DNA from: Lepidurus packardi
Lineage: Eukaryota > Arthropoda > Branchiopoda > Notostraca > Triopsidae
DNA length: 64,000 bases
Assembly (NCBI GenBank): GCA_023053545.1
Contig: JAKZAN010000005.1
Coordinates: 6,882,001 to 6,946,000, forward strand
Direction of reading: 5' to 3'
The notes beneath the pieces were generated by a model that saw only the letters and a list, made by a program, of their open reading frames with translations, was not told the origin of the DNA and made no database searches. This document shows, piece by piece, positions 25,677-39,300 of this stretch; within the stretch, counting starts at the first letter, position 1; each line of letters opens with the position of its first letter. Both the position numbers and the translations under genes were made by a program.

Positions 25677-27436
25677 ATGGCAGACTATGACTATGAAATG
25701 TATGCGGAAGGTGAAGACCCTGACTTTGCGTATGATATGTTACCTTATGACGACGACTGGTCGCAGCAAGACGAGCAATCAACTTCGTCTTTGCCACCAA
25801 TGACAGCTTTACAACTTTTCGAGCATTGTATGCTGCCTACTCTCAGCGATGGCGCCAAACATTTGGGCAAAACCTTAGCCTACTGTCTTATCTACCGTCT
25901 GAGTACGCAGACCGGTAAGTCAGTATATCGCCCTTCTAACTGTAGCTTAGTTCGGTTAAAATTAAGTCTTCGTTTGTATCTTCCCTGCATTTACATGCCG
26001 TAATCACCCCTCCGTCCAGTGCGTGTCCCTTCCAGCATTTGCCATGCCATTTCTGTAGGCTGTGGGCTAATGGTAGCATACCATTTTTTTGGCCAAAATA
26101 TTTCCTACTTACTAGCCCAAGGTTTCCTTGCGTACACCGTCCTATGTTTAGCCCACTACGCCGTCAAGAAGTACCGAGGCTTTCTAAGTATGTTTGTCTG
26201 CTTAGCCTTCATTATCCTCTGGTAAAATAATAAAGAACTTTCTTAAATAAAATAAAATAAAAACGCTTTCTTAAAGCTAATAAAAGAAAGTTGTTTGACA
26301 AGGAGCTTTTGATATATTATAGCGAGCTAGTTTTGGTTGAACCCATTCCGTGGCATAGTATTCGCGCCGCCCAAATGCTAATTGCCATGCGAGCAATTTC
26401 AGTCGGATTTGACACTGATGACAAACAAATTGAAACTCTGCCCACGCCGATGCCCTTTTTTGGCTATTTGTTCTGTGTGGGAACCGCAGTCTTCGGGCCC
26501 TGGGTGCCAATCAAGGACTACCTAAACTTGCAATCCGATGCAAACCGAATTTGGGTAAAAACACTCGCAAAAAAAATTTAAAATTAAATGGCGAATTATA
26601 TATTTAAAACCATATATCTAGAACGTACGATGGGCGACCAAATTGATTTTCTCAGTGATTGTATCCTTGTTCTTCCTCACCGTCTCAGCATGTTGGACAA
26701 TTTGGCTCATTCCAGAAACCTCCCCAACGTATGAATATATTTCTTTAAAAAAGTTGCTGAGCAAAAAATGTTTTTAAATATTCGTAGATGGTTTGGAGCT
26801 TATCGGGACGCTTTGTCATTTCGCTCGAGTCATTATTTCGTTTCGTACATGTCAGAAGCCACTGCCATCGCGATTGGTTTGGGATTAAGTCAACCTATGA
26901 CCGTTTCCCGCCCAATTTCGATCGAATGGCCGCGGTCCTTGGTGGAAGTGGTGGTAAATTGGAACCTACCGATGCACTTTTGGCTCCGCAATTACGTATT
27001 CCGCGTTTGTAAAGCTGCATATGGCAATTTCCTAGCCATTTGTGCCACTTACGGTGTCAGCGCTCTACTTCACGGCTTAAACTTCCAGATAGCTGCCGTG
27101 CTCTTTTCCTTAGGACTCTACTCCTACACCGAACATATCACACGTGTCAAATTAGCTCACATCTTCGATGCCTGCATACTCACCCGCTCGTGCAAAACTC
27201 AAGGCTCGTGTCGCCACGCCTACAAAGCTGATCGATTCTTTGTGCGGCTTACCAATATCTGCTTTACATTTGTCGCCATTTTACATTTAGCATACTTGGG
27301 GCTAATGTTCGACTCCACGCCCAACTTACAGGAAGAAGGCTATAGTTGGATTCACACGTTAGGCAAATGGCGGGCTTTAGGCTTTGCTAGTCATTGGCTA
27401 GCATTTGTTACGTATATTTTCTACATTCTAATCTAA
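25677..27436 (+). CDS. PORCN: protein-serine O-palmitoleoyltransferase porcupine
   Basis: ER membrane-bound O-acyltransferase (MBOAT) that attaches palmitoleate to the conserved serine of Wnt proteins, needed for Wnt secretion. Exons 25677-25914, 26020-26187, 26277-26554, 26622-26728, 26788-27436 total 1440 nt, 479 residues, typical for porcupine. An acidic N-terminal tail (residues 1-45) precedes multiple hydrophobic segments (SVGCGLMVAYHFFG, YLLAQGFLAYTVLCLAHY, FSVIVSLFFLTVSACW and others). Family blocks include AMRAISVGFD, PTPMPFFGYLFCVGTAVFGPW, FRSSHYFVSYMSEA and NWNLPMHFWLRNYVF with the conserved Asn, and ATYGVSALLHGLNF with the catalytic His359. The exon 3 acceptor (26275-26276) was picked because it is the only one that keeps frame. 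The C-terminus is hydrophobic and ends at TAA 27434-27436. Confidence 0.94.
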
Positions 27437-30400
27437 AAAAGAACTTGATGTCTATTTTACTCTTAAACTGCTGACTTCACAATCTTCCATCTTTTCAATT
27501 ATGACTTCCGTCCATTACACGATCTGTTTGAAATCTCGTTTGATGAAGTTGAGTTATATACTTAAAATTAAGCAATTAATTCAAGAAATGTTGGATGAAA
27601 TTCCGTTTCAATTGTGTTGCTTTCGCAAGGTGAATACAGTGAATAGACTTAATTCAGTTGAGAATTGAGTTAATGAAAAATAAAAGATTGAGTTAATGAA
27701 AAATAAAAAAAAATTGAGTTAATGTAATCCGATTTAAGACTCGTACTGTGACTACGCTATAGCGCAATTGCTTGGGGAAGATCGTAGAGGGGAGAGGGCG
27801 GAGTTTAGCTTCCGGGGCGTAAAATGTACGTCTTATTATAATAATACTAATGCACAATACCTCGTATAGCAAAAGGGTTTCTATTCTATTGCATCTTGGG
27901 GGTCATATGTCATCCATTTTCCCCAAAAGGTGTGTGCGCGCGTGGATGCCACGTGCAGTACACGGTATTACTCCCTCAACCCTCAATTGAGCTGCATATC
28001 ACCACGTGTGCGGTGTGTCTGTGCTTTACAATGCTGCTTAAGCTTGTCTTCCACCCCCAAGCAAGGAAGAATTTGGCGTCTTTCTCAAGTTACCGTGTGG
28101 GGTTCAAGGTAGAGCTTAGATAGACCTGAAGGGGACAAGTTTTTATATTAGATCTGACTATATGAGCGCGCTTAAGACGTACCTGGACAATACCAGCCCA
28201 CCCCGGAAGCGACGCTTTGAAAGTTTGGTTTGGTTAATACGCAAGGGGTACGCCGCCAACGCCGGCGTCTTTCCGCTTCAGGTGTATACTTCCGCGTCTT
28301 GTAGCTTTTTATAGTATCAAATGTCAATCCACTGCAATTGAACATAGAAGAAAGAGTTTTTTTTTTTTAAATAGCAAATCATGGGTTTGATAAAAGCAGA
28401 TAGTGTTGAGGGGAGTTCTCTAGGTTTTCTTTATTCCAAAAGTTCATTATATAGTATTTTTTTTCTATGTTTTCAGCTAAAGGACTAAGGTTAAATCTCG
28501 ATGGTGGGAAAAGAGCGCGAAGCTTAAATAACGTTGGACAAAGTGTCCCTGCTGCGTTGGTACTCATTGTTATGTGTGGTAATTTGACTTGGAAATTTAC
28601 TTGAAGCTCTCCCAAAAGCTAAAAAGCCAAAAGGACCGGAGGAGCAGATGATGACAGTCCAGTACTCGGTGTTCATTGTTGGCCACTGAAAAGGAATCGA
28701 GCCATGGAAAAGCGTATGCTTTTGAAACCCATTGACTTTTATCCCCAACCCCCATAAGAAAAAAAAGTTCTCATTTATCGGGCTTTTATACACGAGGGAG
28801 GCGTGACAGTTTGGGGAATAGACTTGGAGAAAGACGTAAGTTGCTTCCGGTATAGAGTTCAAGTCCATCATAGCATCAATCCCTCCCCCTTTTTGTCCTA
28901 TATGGGAAACGGAACTTTTTCAGATGCTCACAGCCAGGTGCTCTTATTTCTGGCATTTCTGGCGTGTCCCATGTAACGTAATGTCCTTATGTGTGATTGC
29001 GGTACAACTATGGAAGTTCTGTCCCCCTTTGATCTTTACTTTCCATGCTCATATTCGCTTTTGTTGACTTTACCTAGTGTTCCAATACCGACGTCCAAAG
29101 CCTACGTATTGGGAAGATCTTTTTGTTTGTACCTAATACAGAAAGCCATGCGAAAGTTATAAGAATCATTGGGCTTTATAGGGCAGAATGCTAGATGCTC
29201 TTGGTTGGAATTGGAACAATAGGGTTTTTGTCATGTGTGGTCCATCAGATAATTTGCAGGACCTTTTGAAGAGGGAGGGGGTGCCTTTGTCGAGAAATGA
29301 AGTGCGGGACGCTCTGACGGTTTAGAAAAACAAAAAAGTGGAATGGGGGGAAGAAGTCAAAGCATTTTTCTTCTTTGTTTTACCCTTTTACTTGCTTCGG
29401 TGGTCCTCGTAACGACAGCGGTAGGGCGCCGAGTCACGCTGACATGCCACCGTGCAATATGAGCGCACACATCAACATCAAAGCAGCGTGCTAGTTTCTG
29501 AGGTTAAGGACGTAATTTTATCTTGATTGTAATTTATATTAAATGCTGGCGCGCGCCTCTGGTGGGCCCTCCCCGTCCTCGTATTTGACCTCTAAAGTGG
29601 AACATGCAAAGACAAGTTGAGAGATTAAGTCACATAGGGGTGATTAAGTAAGATTGGGGTTGAAAACGTGACAGAATTTATCCTGGCATCAACCCTCGCT
29701 AAGTAAATTGTACCAAATATGAGCTCTCAGTTTGCTTAACCAAATCCAAACCAAACCAGTCCAGTCCAAACTCCGAACTCCCATTACCTTCATAGATTGG
29801 TTATGGTTTAACGAGTAGCACTGGGGGACAGATTGGAGAAAATGCTATTATTCCATTACAAGTGTACGTATTGCACGCCATATCTGTTGACTGTTGGTGT
29901 TTGGTCAGATACGTTTGAGACGACAATGTCCATTCTTCAATCAAAGCTTAGTTATAGAGTTGCTGGGCTGCAGTAATTGCCTCGAGTGGGTTCTTACTGA
30001 ACTGGTAACTTGTATTTGAGAAGCTGTATGGGAAATGGGAATCAATCTCATTTTCTTTGACCCTAGTCTGGCGTAGTAGTCCTCAGATTCCACTTTTGGG
30101 TTAGGGAATTCTTGTTTGGTGTGGTATTAGGCTATTGTAGGTCATCTAGCCGAGTTATCAGAGAACGAATTGCTATTCCAAGCGTCCGCCCTTAGATAGA
30201 TATGTCATAATAAAGTGTTGATGAACCTCGTTGTTGGCTTTTGCCTTCGCCCCTTTCCCCAATTTCCTGCGCTCTGGATAGCTTTTGGGGGGCTCGATAG
30301 ATGCTCCAGAAGTCAATGCAGCGTTCACTTTCTTTTCCAGGTCGTCTCGACGACTCAACTTCGTTAACAACTTTTCTTTCTCATTCTTTTCTCTTTTTTA

Positions 30401-31538
30401 ACGTACGTTCTGGGGAGTCGTACTTCAGAAGTCCAAAGAAGCGAGAAATATGTCAGAGCCTTATGTTTGGTAAACGGCAAAAAATCGGGCTTGGAAAAGA
30501 GGGACGTCGCAGGCGTCGGTTAATATCGTCGCCATGTCGACGATGGCTGTGCCATTGGACGTCAAAGAAGGGGGCCTTTGGACTTGGGTCGTCCTGGTCC
30601 GCCAATCCGATGCTTGTTCTGGGGCAACACAAAAAGGTGCCACCGACGACGTCGACGGCGTCGACTTGCACAGCAGAAACCCCACCGCCACATCATGCTT
30701 ACACATGTGTATGTACATGAGAGTCTAGGCTTTCCTGCGGGCCCTTTCGGGGTTCATGGACTGGGGTGAGAGGAGGGATGGGGAGGGAAGTAAAGAGGGG
30801 GTAAGCATTTATATATCACACAAGGTGGTCGATGGTCGAACCCATCAAGAACCGTCATCGTGCTCTATACTACTTGGGCTGTTTGGACTACTCAAAAGCG
30901 CAGGTTGGCCAGTTTGTTGGCAACTGCACTGTCTATAAACCCCCTCCAAAAAGAGGAGGAGTTGTGCAGTTACTGCTTGCTCGTCGTTGACATGAGCACC
31001 TTGTCATCTTTGGCTGGTCTGTAAATGAGCATTGTTGGTTCTTCTGTGAGTTCGTGTTATGAGGTGCAGTCGGGCTGTTGTGATTCCTAAGCAATAAGCA
31101 ATCCATTATTCTCGTCAGCAAAGTGCCAACATTTTTTGGAATTTCCTCTCTTCAGTTTCCAGTCTGAAACGCCCGCCACAACGTCTGTAATCTAAAAAAA
31201 GGTAGAGTACCAACTGCAACTGCACGGTCTGTTAGCTAGTAAGCGAGTGAACATGTAGGCCCAACAATGAAACTTGGGTGCGTAGATCCCTCGCATGAAG
31301 TTGTCAAAAGCAGCGTGGTTACGTCAACAGTGAAATTCACGCGTGCCAATCTTTCCTTATAATGCTATATTACACGGTATTCGTTGTTGACTGTATCCCA
31401 AGTTTCACTGTTGAGGCACTTATTAGGATCCGGAACGTTCAGTTTCGTTTAGTTTGGTTCAGTCCAATAATCAGTGTAGAAACATGCAAAAGCTAAGAAT
31501 TGCACAGGCAGAAAGTTGAAAAATTCCACACATTGTAG
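27437..31538. other. gene-free 5' flank of the FEZ-family gene
   Basis: About 4.1 kb without a gene I can support. Open frames at 28524-28871 (minus), 30173-30370 (minus) and 30301-30720 (plus) match no family. The sequence is patchy in base composition, with CG-containing blocks near 28160-28310 and 30500-30680, which may be cis-regulatory. A possible porcupine poly(A) signal AATAAA is near 27679. Confidence 0.5.
27664..27724. repeat. tandem repeat, about 22 bp unit, 2.5 copies
   Basis: The unit ATTGAGTTAATGAAAAATAA recurs back to back; the third copy is cut after ATTGAGTTAATG. It is located about 230 bp after the porcupine stop codon. Confidence 0.75.
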
Positions 31539-33332
31539 ATGTCGAGTTTGCACCACAAGCCAACATCGGAAGCGTCTTCCAAAGCGGAGTCACCATTAAG
31601 GAAAAGTTCCACCACATCCTTACACAAGTCCAGGTCAGGAGCTTCATCTTTGTCGTTTTCCATCGCTCGGATCATAGACGATACCACGAATAGTAACAGC
31701 AACGATTCTGATTCGGAACTGTTAACGAGTACCACTACCAAAACCAGTCCGTTAAAAAGAGATTATCCTGTATTGCCGTGTTGGAATCCAGCGGCTAACG
31801 CTTTGGCGTACCCGTTTTATAGTCCCGCAGCTGCCGTCTTCCTCAATCCTTTAACGGAATCCTTACTCAAAACTGTCCTCACACCGTCATCCTCGGCGTC
31901 CAGTGTAGTTTCCAGTTTGCCTAGCGCCGCTTTATTGAGGCAATACCAAAACTTGTATTACCCGCATCATCATCATCAACAAACATCGCGTTTCATTGCC
32001 GGCTGTCGCTTGTGGAGTAATGCCCCAAACAATGGCCACAATAGTCACTCGATTAGTCCTTTACCGTCGTCGTCACCCTTTCTACCTTCCAGCAATAATG
32101 GTACGGCCATCCCGGGCTCAGCCTTTGCACGACCTGGACCTGGACTTGCTTCCACGGCCACAACTGCGGCCGTAACTCGATCGCCCATTTCCGCGAGTCT
32201 TTCACACCCCCGCGTCAACAAACGTTATCCCACCACAAACACGACCAGCAATCCACTTAGTAGAAAAGACTCGTACTCACCTTCGCCATCCCCTCAACGT
32301 CCCACAAATCTGGATGTGGAGTCCGTGTCGAGTTCCGCAGATGAAGACAACCAGGAGGCCGATTCATTTAGGGAGAGTCCGATGACTTCACCCACCGAGA
32401 CTAGTAACGGAAGACAAGCCAAAGCACTGCGGAGTCCAGTTGCTAATGGGGCGGGCAAGGTTTTCACGTGCTTGGAATGCGGGAAAACGTTTAACGCCCA
32501 TTACAATTTGACTCGACACATGCCGGTCCATACGGGCGCTCGACCGTTTGTTTGCAAGGTAAGTTGTCATTACGGAAAATGTTGTATCCAGCATAGCATT
32601 AGCTTTTTCGTTTCTCGTTTGTAGGTTTGTGGGAAAGGGTTCAGGCAAGCTTCGACACTGTGCCGCCATAAAATCATTCATACGGCGGACAAACCGCATA
32701 AATGTGCCACTTGTGGAAAAGCATTTAACCGTAGCTCCACGCTCAATACGCATGTAAGAATCCATGCAGGATTTAAGCCGTTTATATGCGAGTTTTGTGG
32801 AAAGGGCTTTCACCAGAAGGGCAATTACAAGAATCATAAACTCACACATTCAGGAGAAAAGGCATACAAGTGTGGGATCTGCTCCAAAGCGTTCCACCAA
32901 GTTTACAACCTCACGTTCCATATGCACACTCATACGGAGAAAAAGCCGTTTACATGCCGGATCTGTGGAAAAGGATTCTGCCGCAATTTTGATCTCAAGA
33001 AACACATCCGGAAACTCCACGAAAACGGCAGTCATTCCTCGGCGCGATCCGGAATTCCGAAACCAGAACTTAGCCCAGGTGCTTCCAACCTAGAACTAGG
33101 CGTGGCTTCACCCAATTCGGAAGTGGTACGCCCTTCTTTAAGCCCACTGCAGAGTGTGACACGCCCACAGTATAGTCGAACCCAAAATTTGCTGTCTCCA
33201 CATACTCATTCAACTCCCACTGCAAATTTGTTGCCCACCAGCGTTTTCTCAGCGCTGTTACCCCAACATCATCCGTTCGCATCCTTTGGAACGACGACGG
33301 ACGCGTTCCGGGGCTTGAATTCCTTAATTTAG
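31539..33332 (+). CDS. erm: FEZ-family C2H2 zinc-finger transcription factor (Drosophila earmuff homolog)
   Basis: Nuclear repressor that in insects and vertebrates patterns the anterior brain and neural progenitors. Two exons, 31539-32558 and 32625-33332, total 1728 nt, 575 residues. An Engrailed-homology-1-like motif, [10 protein letters not shown] (Phe40), lies near the N-terminus and is the Groucho-binding repressor motif of this family. A Ser/Pro/Asn-rich linker follows, with a run of histidines (YPHHHHQQ). Six consecutive C2H2 fingers span about residues 311-472, all with intact Cys and His: [102 protein letters not shown]. The single intron falls between fingers one and two. The C-terminal 100 residues are Ser/Pro-rich. 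It is isolated by 4 kb upstream and 8 kb downstream of non-coding DNA. Confidence 0.95.
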
Positions 33333-36300
33333 TGTCGTTTCATTCCAAATCCCAATTTGTGGCGTCAAAAATTTTTATTCCAGGATAAAAAAGGGTTGTA
33401 TATAGCCTTAGTTCCTAAAGCTCGAGGGCGAAAGGTTACGTAGCGTTGTGAGATTCTGATTCTTTGGTGGCATTATTAAAAGAAATACGGAGACAATAGA
33501 ATGACAAGAGTTGTTGGTTCAAGTATGTCAATGGTATAATCTTTCCGCTGACAAGAGCAGATTTGTCTGTTTGATATGAATTCACTCTTTTCAGAGGCAT
33601 ATTCTTTCCTTAAGTAAGTTTATTCGTTGATGGGCGTGGGTTATCGATTGAATTAGCGCAGCAAGACCACACGATTTGTGATTGCCGTGTCATAGTTGTA
33701 GTCGACGTTTATTGTGCGTCTGCCCGGTACAGCTTCGCCATTGTCCTATTGTTGTTGCTGCAGCGTCGCGATGATGAAGGTGTCGGCCTGGAAAATGCAG
33801 GGATTTTAATGAGTTGCTTTATACTTACGACATGGTAGAGCCTGTCCAGTACACACACGTAAGATGGAGACTATTGTCCAAACGCATTTTGGGCCTATAT
33901 CAACCCAATGTATTTGCATTCCCGGCATGATTTTTTTGTACATATTCTAAATGTACTGTTTTATTTTCTTTTTAGCTTTCAACTCTACAGCTAACTTTTC
34001 GGGTCCCTATTTCAGAAGGTAAAATAGACAGCAGGCAACGTTTAAAAAGAGGTGTGGTTTTATTTTTAACATTGTTGCACGAGGGCTGGAAAACGGAACA
34101 GATTTGGGGGCCCAAATCGCGTTTTCCACCTGAGCAGGTGTATTGAAATCTGCCTGCTGCTTCACACACAGAGCACATGGGATTTTAAGTCGGGTCTTAC
34201 GGTCTTTTGCTGCCTCTTTCAAGTTTGCTACTCGCCCATTCTTTGCCGTCTCTACTTACTGGAATACTGAAAATGTGCAATCCCACTTCTCGTCCCTTGC
34301 TGAGTTAAACACTTGCAACACATGCCAATCGCCATAGAAATGCACAGCCAGCGGGAGCGTCTGCAATCAGCAAACCGTGAATTTTAACTTAATTCCAACT
34401 TTGAAATTCTCATCATCATCAGACTCGCTTCTCTCTGTTCTCTCTATTTTCCCTAAAGAAGTGAAGTGTTTAGTGTTCGAAAACTTTGTATTGCCAGGCA
34501 GGTTTTAATGGGAGAGCAACACATTCATTGTTAAGGGGGTAAAAAGATTACAAGAAAAAGGAGGGAAAAAGGGATCGCAACATCGAGGGAGATGAATTGA
34601 ATTCTATTAACAGTTATAACCTATAGCGCATATCATAAACCGCTTATAAACCATATAAGATGTGATGAAAAGGACATTCCTGGGGTTTGTGCTCCTTGTA
34701 CAGGATCGCTCTTTTTCTATTTAATTCCCTGCTCGGGGCTTGTGAAGTTGTGCTCGTAAGATCCTGAACGCTCCGTGCTTTTCCGGTCTTAGATGCAGAG
34801 CCGAGAGATCCATTGAAGTGATCGCGCAAGAATGAAGTTTTTCAAGGAAAGGTTTCATTGTTGCGGTTGAGAAGTGCAGGAGCGCCTTTTCCTAAACATG
34901 TGCACCGCCTTGTAATCCCATGTCTTATCCTATGAATCGCTTCATTGAACCCACGACAAGCTTCTATGCCACTCATCCGTTATGAACCCCAACACGCCCT
35001 CTATATCTTGCTTCAACTACAATTCTAAACTTTTTTGCCATTGCCTCTTGTGTGTTACTACCGCCGCAAAACAGCATTTTTTGATCCAATCTGTTTCGGT
35101 TTAGTGATGAGGGGCTGATACAGAAGACTTCCAAAACAAAAAAAAGCCATAAAAAGGTTCATCAAACGCCAATTTGCTATTGATGCAGTTTATATGGCAA
35201 GCAAAAAGAATGCGCAGGCCGATTAACCCTGAGCAACAATCCCCTTCGCTCGAATCTGTGATAATCGGTGAGCCATTGATAGATTCAGCCCGAAATGAGA
35301 GGATGTTGAGGGGAGAACTTTGGTCCTGGAGTTGCTTTCGGTTATAAAAGAAAACGAGGGGGCCAACAATAAGCAACCTTTAGTATATAGTCCCTTAAAT
35401 AAGTTGCCAAGCATGTTGTACTGAATGGCAACTGTCCATGCCCTTATTATATACTCTGCGCCCCACCTCCTCTCCCCTCTTCTTAAAAAAAAATAAAATA
35501 AAAAAGGCGGGGTGGGGGGAGTTTGATTCGGACTGTAACCCGCCAGAGAGCTTCTTCTCATGCTTAATACTCGCATTCTCTATTATCCAGACCAGATGTA
35601 GCAGCTTTGTAACGCGTCTGATTATGCTGCACGCGTGAGCGAACGTTCTGGGATTTGGTCCTCACAAAAAAGGGCAGGCAAACTTTTTTTCTAAAGTTGT
35701 TCTTGATCGCTGTTCACTCTGCTGTGTAAGAAAAACGAGCAGTCTTAAAAACCACGACTTACTCCTCCACAAGGGGTAAATAGGCTCAGTTTTGCAATTC
35801 TCCTCGGGAAAAATAACTTGTTAATTCTTTCGTGCAGCCGAAAAGGTTCAGCGGGATCGACGATATAAGGTGGAAGTGGTATAATACAAGACGCGATACG
35901 ATTTGCGATTTAAATTTCGCAAGGGAGTTGTAAAAAAGCTAATCTGATTTGCTACAAGCTGTGAATGAATAGGAAAAAATGGTTTAAGGTCGTAAAGCAG
36001 CTTTATAGATACGCGTATTATCTCTTTCCACTCTCAGCAACTTCAACAGTTTTATGCATAGGATGTGAGCCTCAATAATGGGCTCAGTAATGTTTCCACG
36101 TAGTAACGTATTCTGTAGTGATTTTCGAAGGTCTAAAACTTTTCGAAAGAAAAGGTTCGAACTTATTAGTGTCAGAGTCGTGCGCAGTTTGGAAACAGTG
36201 ACGTTCGGTGAAATTATTCTTACCCGCTGGACACGCTTGCTTTTTGGCGGGAAAATATGTTTTTGTTAAGGTTTTAACTCAAGGATACACTACTTTAAAA

Positions 36301-39300
36301 GCGACATTGTTATTGAAAAATCAACATGTTTTTGTTATGTTAGTGAGAGATCTGGATGCATTGTACTGCCAAAATAAGAGGAATGTGTGATCCTAGTTTT
36401 TAGCGGATGCAGTACAGCATTTGCTGAAATATGTTCGATGTTTTATGGAAAAGGACGAGGTTAGGAAACAAGAAAGCACGTAACTTTAGCGCTGTGATCT
36501 TTTGCTCTCAAGAGCAAAGTCCAACGTTTTAAACGCAGTGTGGTAAAGCGCCACTAAGCTTTTCACAGAATTGGTGAAAACAGCGAAGCCGGAAAAAACA
36601 AACGTTTCCTCTAGAAGTTTGGAATCTGTTCCATGGAATCGATTTTTATCTTGCTACCAAATATTAAGCGGTGTCGAAACAGTTTCGGAACTTATCCACA
36701 GGGCAGCGTTCGAAAACAAACATTTTATAAAGGTTTATTCCATGCAGGTAAACAGTGGCTCTATTTACTCAAGACTGTCCTCAAGGAAACCAGTGCAGAT
36801 TTACTGCAACAACGATGCTTGGATTTTAAGAGGGGTGAAGTATAGAGAACGATATGCGTGCATTGCTAGGTTGAAAAAAAAGTCTATGGGTGAGGAGGAA
36901 ACATAAGGTACGAGAGTGGCAAGACGCTTGGCTGGACATTGAAGAGGTCTTGTGATGTTCTAATGTCGTCCCGGGCAACGAGAGACCGAACGACGACGGT
37001 CGACGTCGCTGCTGAGCAGCAGCAATGTCAGATTTCAAAGGACGGAAAGGGAGGGAAGAGGAAAATTTTCAAGTGGTTTTCAGGCTGTACATTTCTCTGT
37101 GCATACAAACTACTGGTGGACGGTTGGTCTCCCGAGAACGCCATTTGGTTGCAGCATTTGAGCCGGGAACTGCAGAAAAGCTGTGGGGTCGGGGAGTTGT
37201 GTGTGAGGTTGAAGAGTTGGTTGGTTTCATTTTGCTCGTTGCAGAAGATGATGCATCAGCCTGGCAAAGAGCACTTGGCTGTGTTTGCCTGCGGGACGTC
37301 CCGTAGTTAATTATCTCGGCAAAGATGAGATTTTGAGCACTTACAGCAGCAGCATGAGGACAGGTGCTGTTGGTGCTGCTGGAGTGAATAGAGCAACCAA
37401 CCAAAGCAAACAGTCGCTCTCGTCGCAGCGTATGTGTTGTGTGTATATGTACCACTTGACGTTAGAAAAAGACAGGTTCCCTTATCAAAATTTGATGCTG
37501 CAGTTTGCTCATTTATTTCCTTCACTTGGTTTGGCATAGACGTCATTAAAAGGTTAAAGCTACTTGGCCCCTATCTCTTTAAACATGAGGTCTTTGTGTT
37601 ACAAGTAATCATAATCAGTCAGAAAACATTCACGTAGTTTGACTTTAATTTTCCGCGATCCTCTCGCTATTAACCCTTTAGTATTTTTCATTCGGTTTCT
37701 TTCCCCCATCTGAATTGGATCCTATTAAGGTATTATGCATATTTGCTCAAAGTTGACGCAGTTTGTTGTAGGTGACTTATTGCGATCTCGGGTGCCTCGG
37801 AAAATGATCCTCGGATAGAATTGGAAGCTTTTTAAAAAAATCTTAGGTAAAATCTGCTAATGCGTCTGCTAATATCGAAAATCTTTAGAGGAAGGTAAAT
37901 TGATTCGTTTTCTAATTTTTTTTCGCTTCTTTATATTTCTTAATATACTTGGGCTAATTTTGTTCTTTTCCAGGTACCTTAGATATCCGTTTGGTGTGAA
38001 AGATGATAATTCACCAAGATTGCAAAGTTCTGGGTGTCAAATGAAGTTTAAATTACCAGCATGTGTCTCTGTGTGCTGTTTATCATATATAGACGGATTA
38101 GCTAGGTTTCAATGCTCTGGATGGAAGCTATTCAGAGGCTTTTGCGTGTAATAAGCTATTAGGATTGCTTATTAACCCAGCGGTTTCTGCCTTTTCCCCT
38201 TTTCATTGCTTGCAATATTGATAAGTTTCGGAAACAGGCGACAAACAAACCCGAAACCCACTTCGCCCCTCTTAACCCTTTTTAGCTTGATCTGCAACGT
38301 CCGCGTGTGTAGCCAATGCCATGTATATACTATCCGCATGTGAATAGAACCGTGTCAACAGCACTCACGTGTGAAAACCCAATCAGCCAGACCCCCACAC
38401 ACCGCCCAAGTTCGGTTAGGACTCATCTTTTGTTAGCAAGCGTGAAAATAAGTCAGACTAACAACCTCAACCACCACCACCAATGCAAACCTCGCCACTC
38501 AACAATGAGTCTCATTTCTAATGGGGAATTGATGAAGCTTACCATCATATGTGCTTGTCACTATAAATAGCTTCGTTTTTGCTGCTGAGCTCCTGCTGGG
38601 ACATTGCTTTTCGCACCCCCATTTCCCGCACACTCTTCACCCCTCTTCTAATTGACATGTTAGATGGAGATTTAATACTCCCCCAACACTCCGAATAACT
38701 AAATAACTGGCAAAGAAGGGACGAAAAACAATCTTACACCCGATATGTCGTAAATGGATCTGGACGTGTTGACTAATGAGGTAGTTATGTTCCATGGCAA
38801 TGCCCAATCACGCAATTTTGATCGTGTTACCTGCTTTCCAAATTTTTAGTTTCTCCCCTCCTTTCATGTTCGTGCCATAAAAGTCTCAAAGTCCATTCCA
38901 CCTTAGCTATAAGAATAGAATTTCCTTCCTAGTATTTAAAGTATTTAAAAAATAATATTTCGGCTGTAAAATATGAACTCGGAAAAGGGACACGTAACTT
39001 ACCTTTTGCTCTTCTTTTTGGTAACTTCTTTTCGTAACTTTTGCTCTTCTTATCGGAAAGGTTTATACTAATTAGCAGTGCATTTAATCAGCAGTCCGCA
39101 GAATTTGGCAAGTTATGTTGTCTCAACAAGACATTAATGGTTTGAAATAAGAGTTAATCGTATAGCAAGAGTACAAGTATGCCCATTGGAGGGCTCTGAA
39201 TTCCGTTGATGCGAGCTTTTGGCCAAGAATGTGGCATTTGGCATCCATAAAGCATAACAGACAGAAAGGCCAAAGGAAAAGACTTTTTGAACGTGTGCAA

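Noticed and set aside
28524..28871. 115-codon ATG frame on the minus strand upstream of the FEZ gene
   Set aside because: No recognisable domain and no supporting exon structure; one such frame is expected by chance in 4 kb.
30173..30370. Lys/Glu-rich frame on the minus strand that looks slightly protein-like
   Set aside because: It has no ATG at its start, no clear donor or acceptor partner, and matches no family; kept as non-coding.
37069..37455. 128-codon frame on the minus strand in the 8 kb gap
   Set aside because: Overlaps comparable frames on the other strand and carries no motif; treated as chance.
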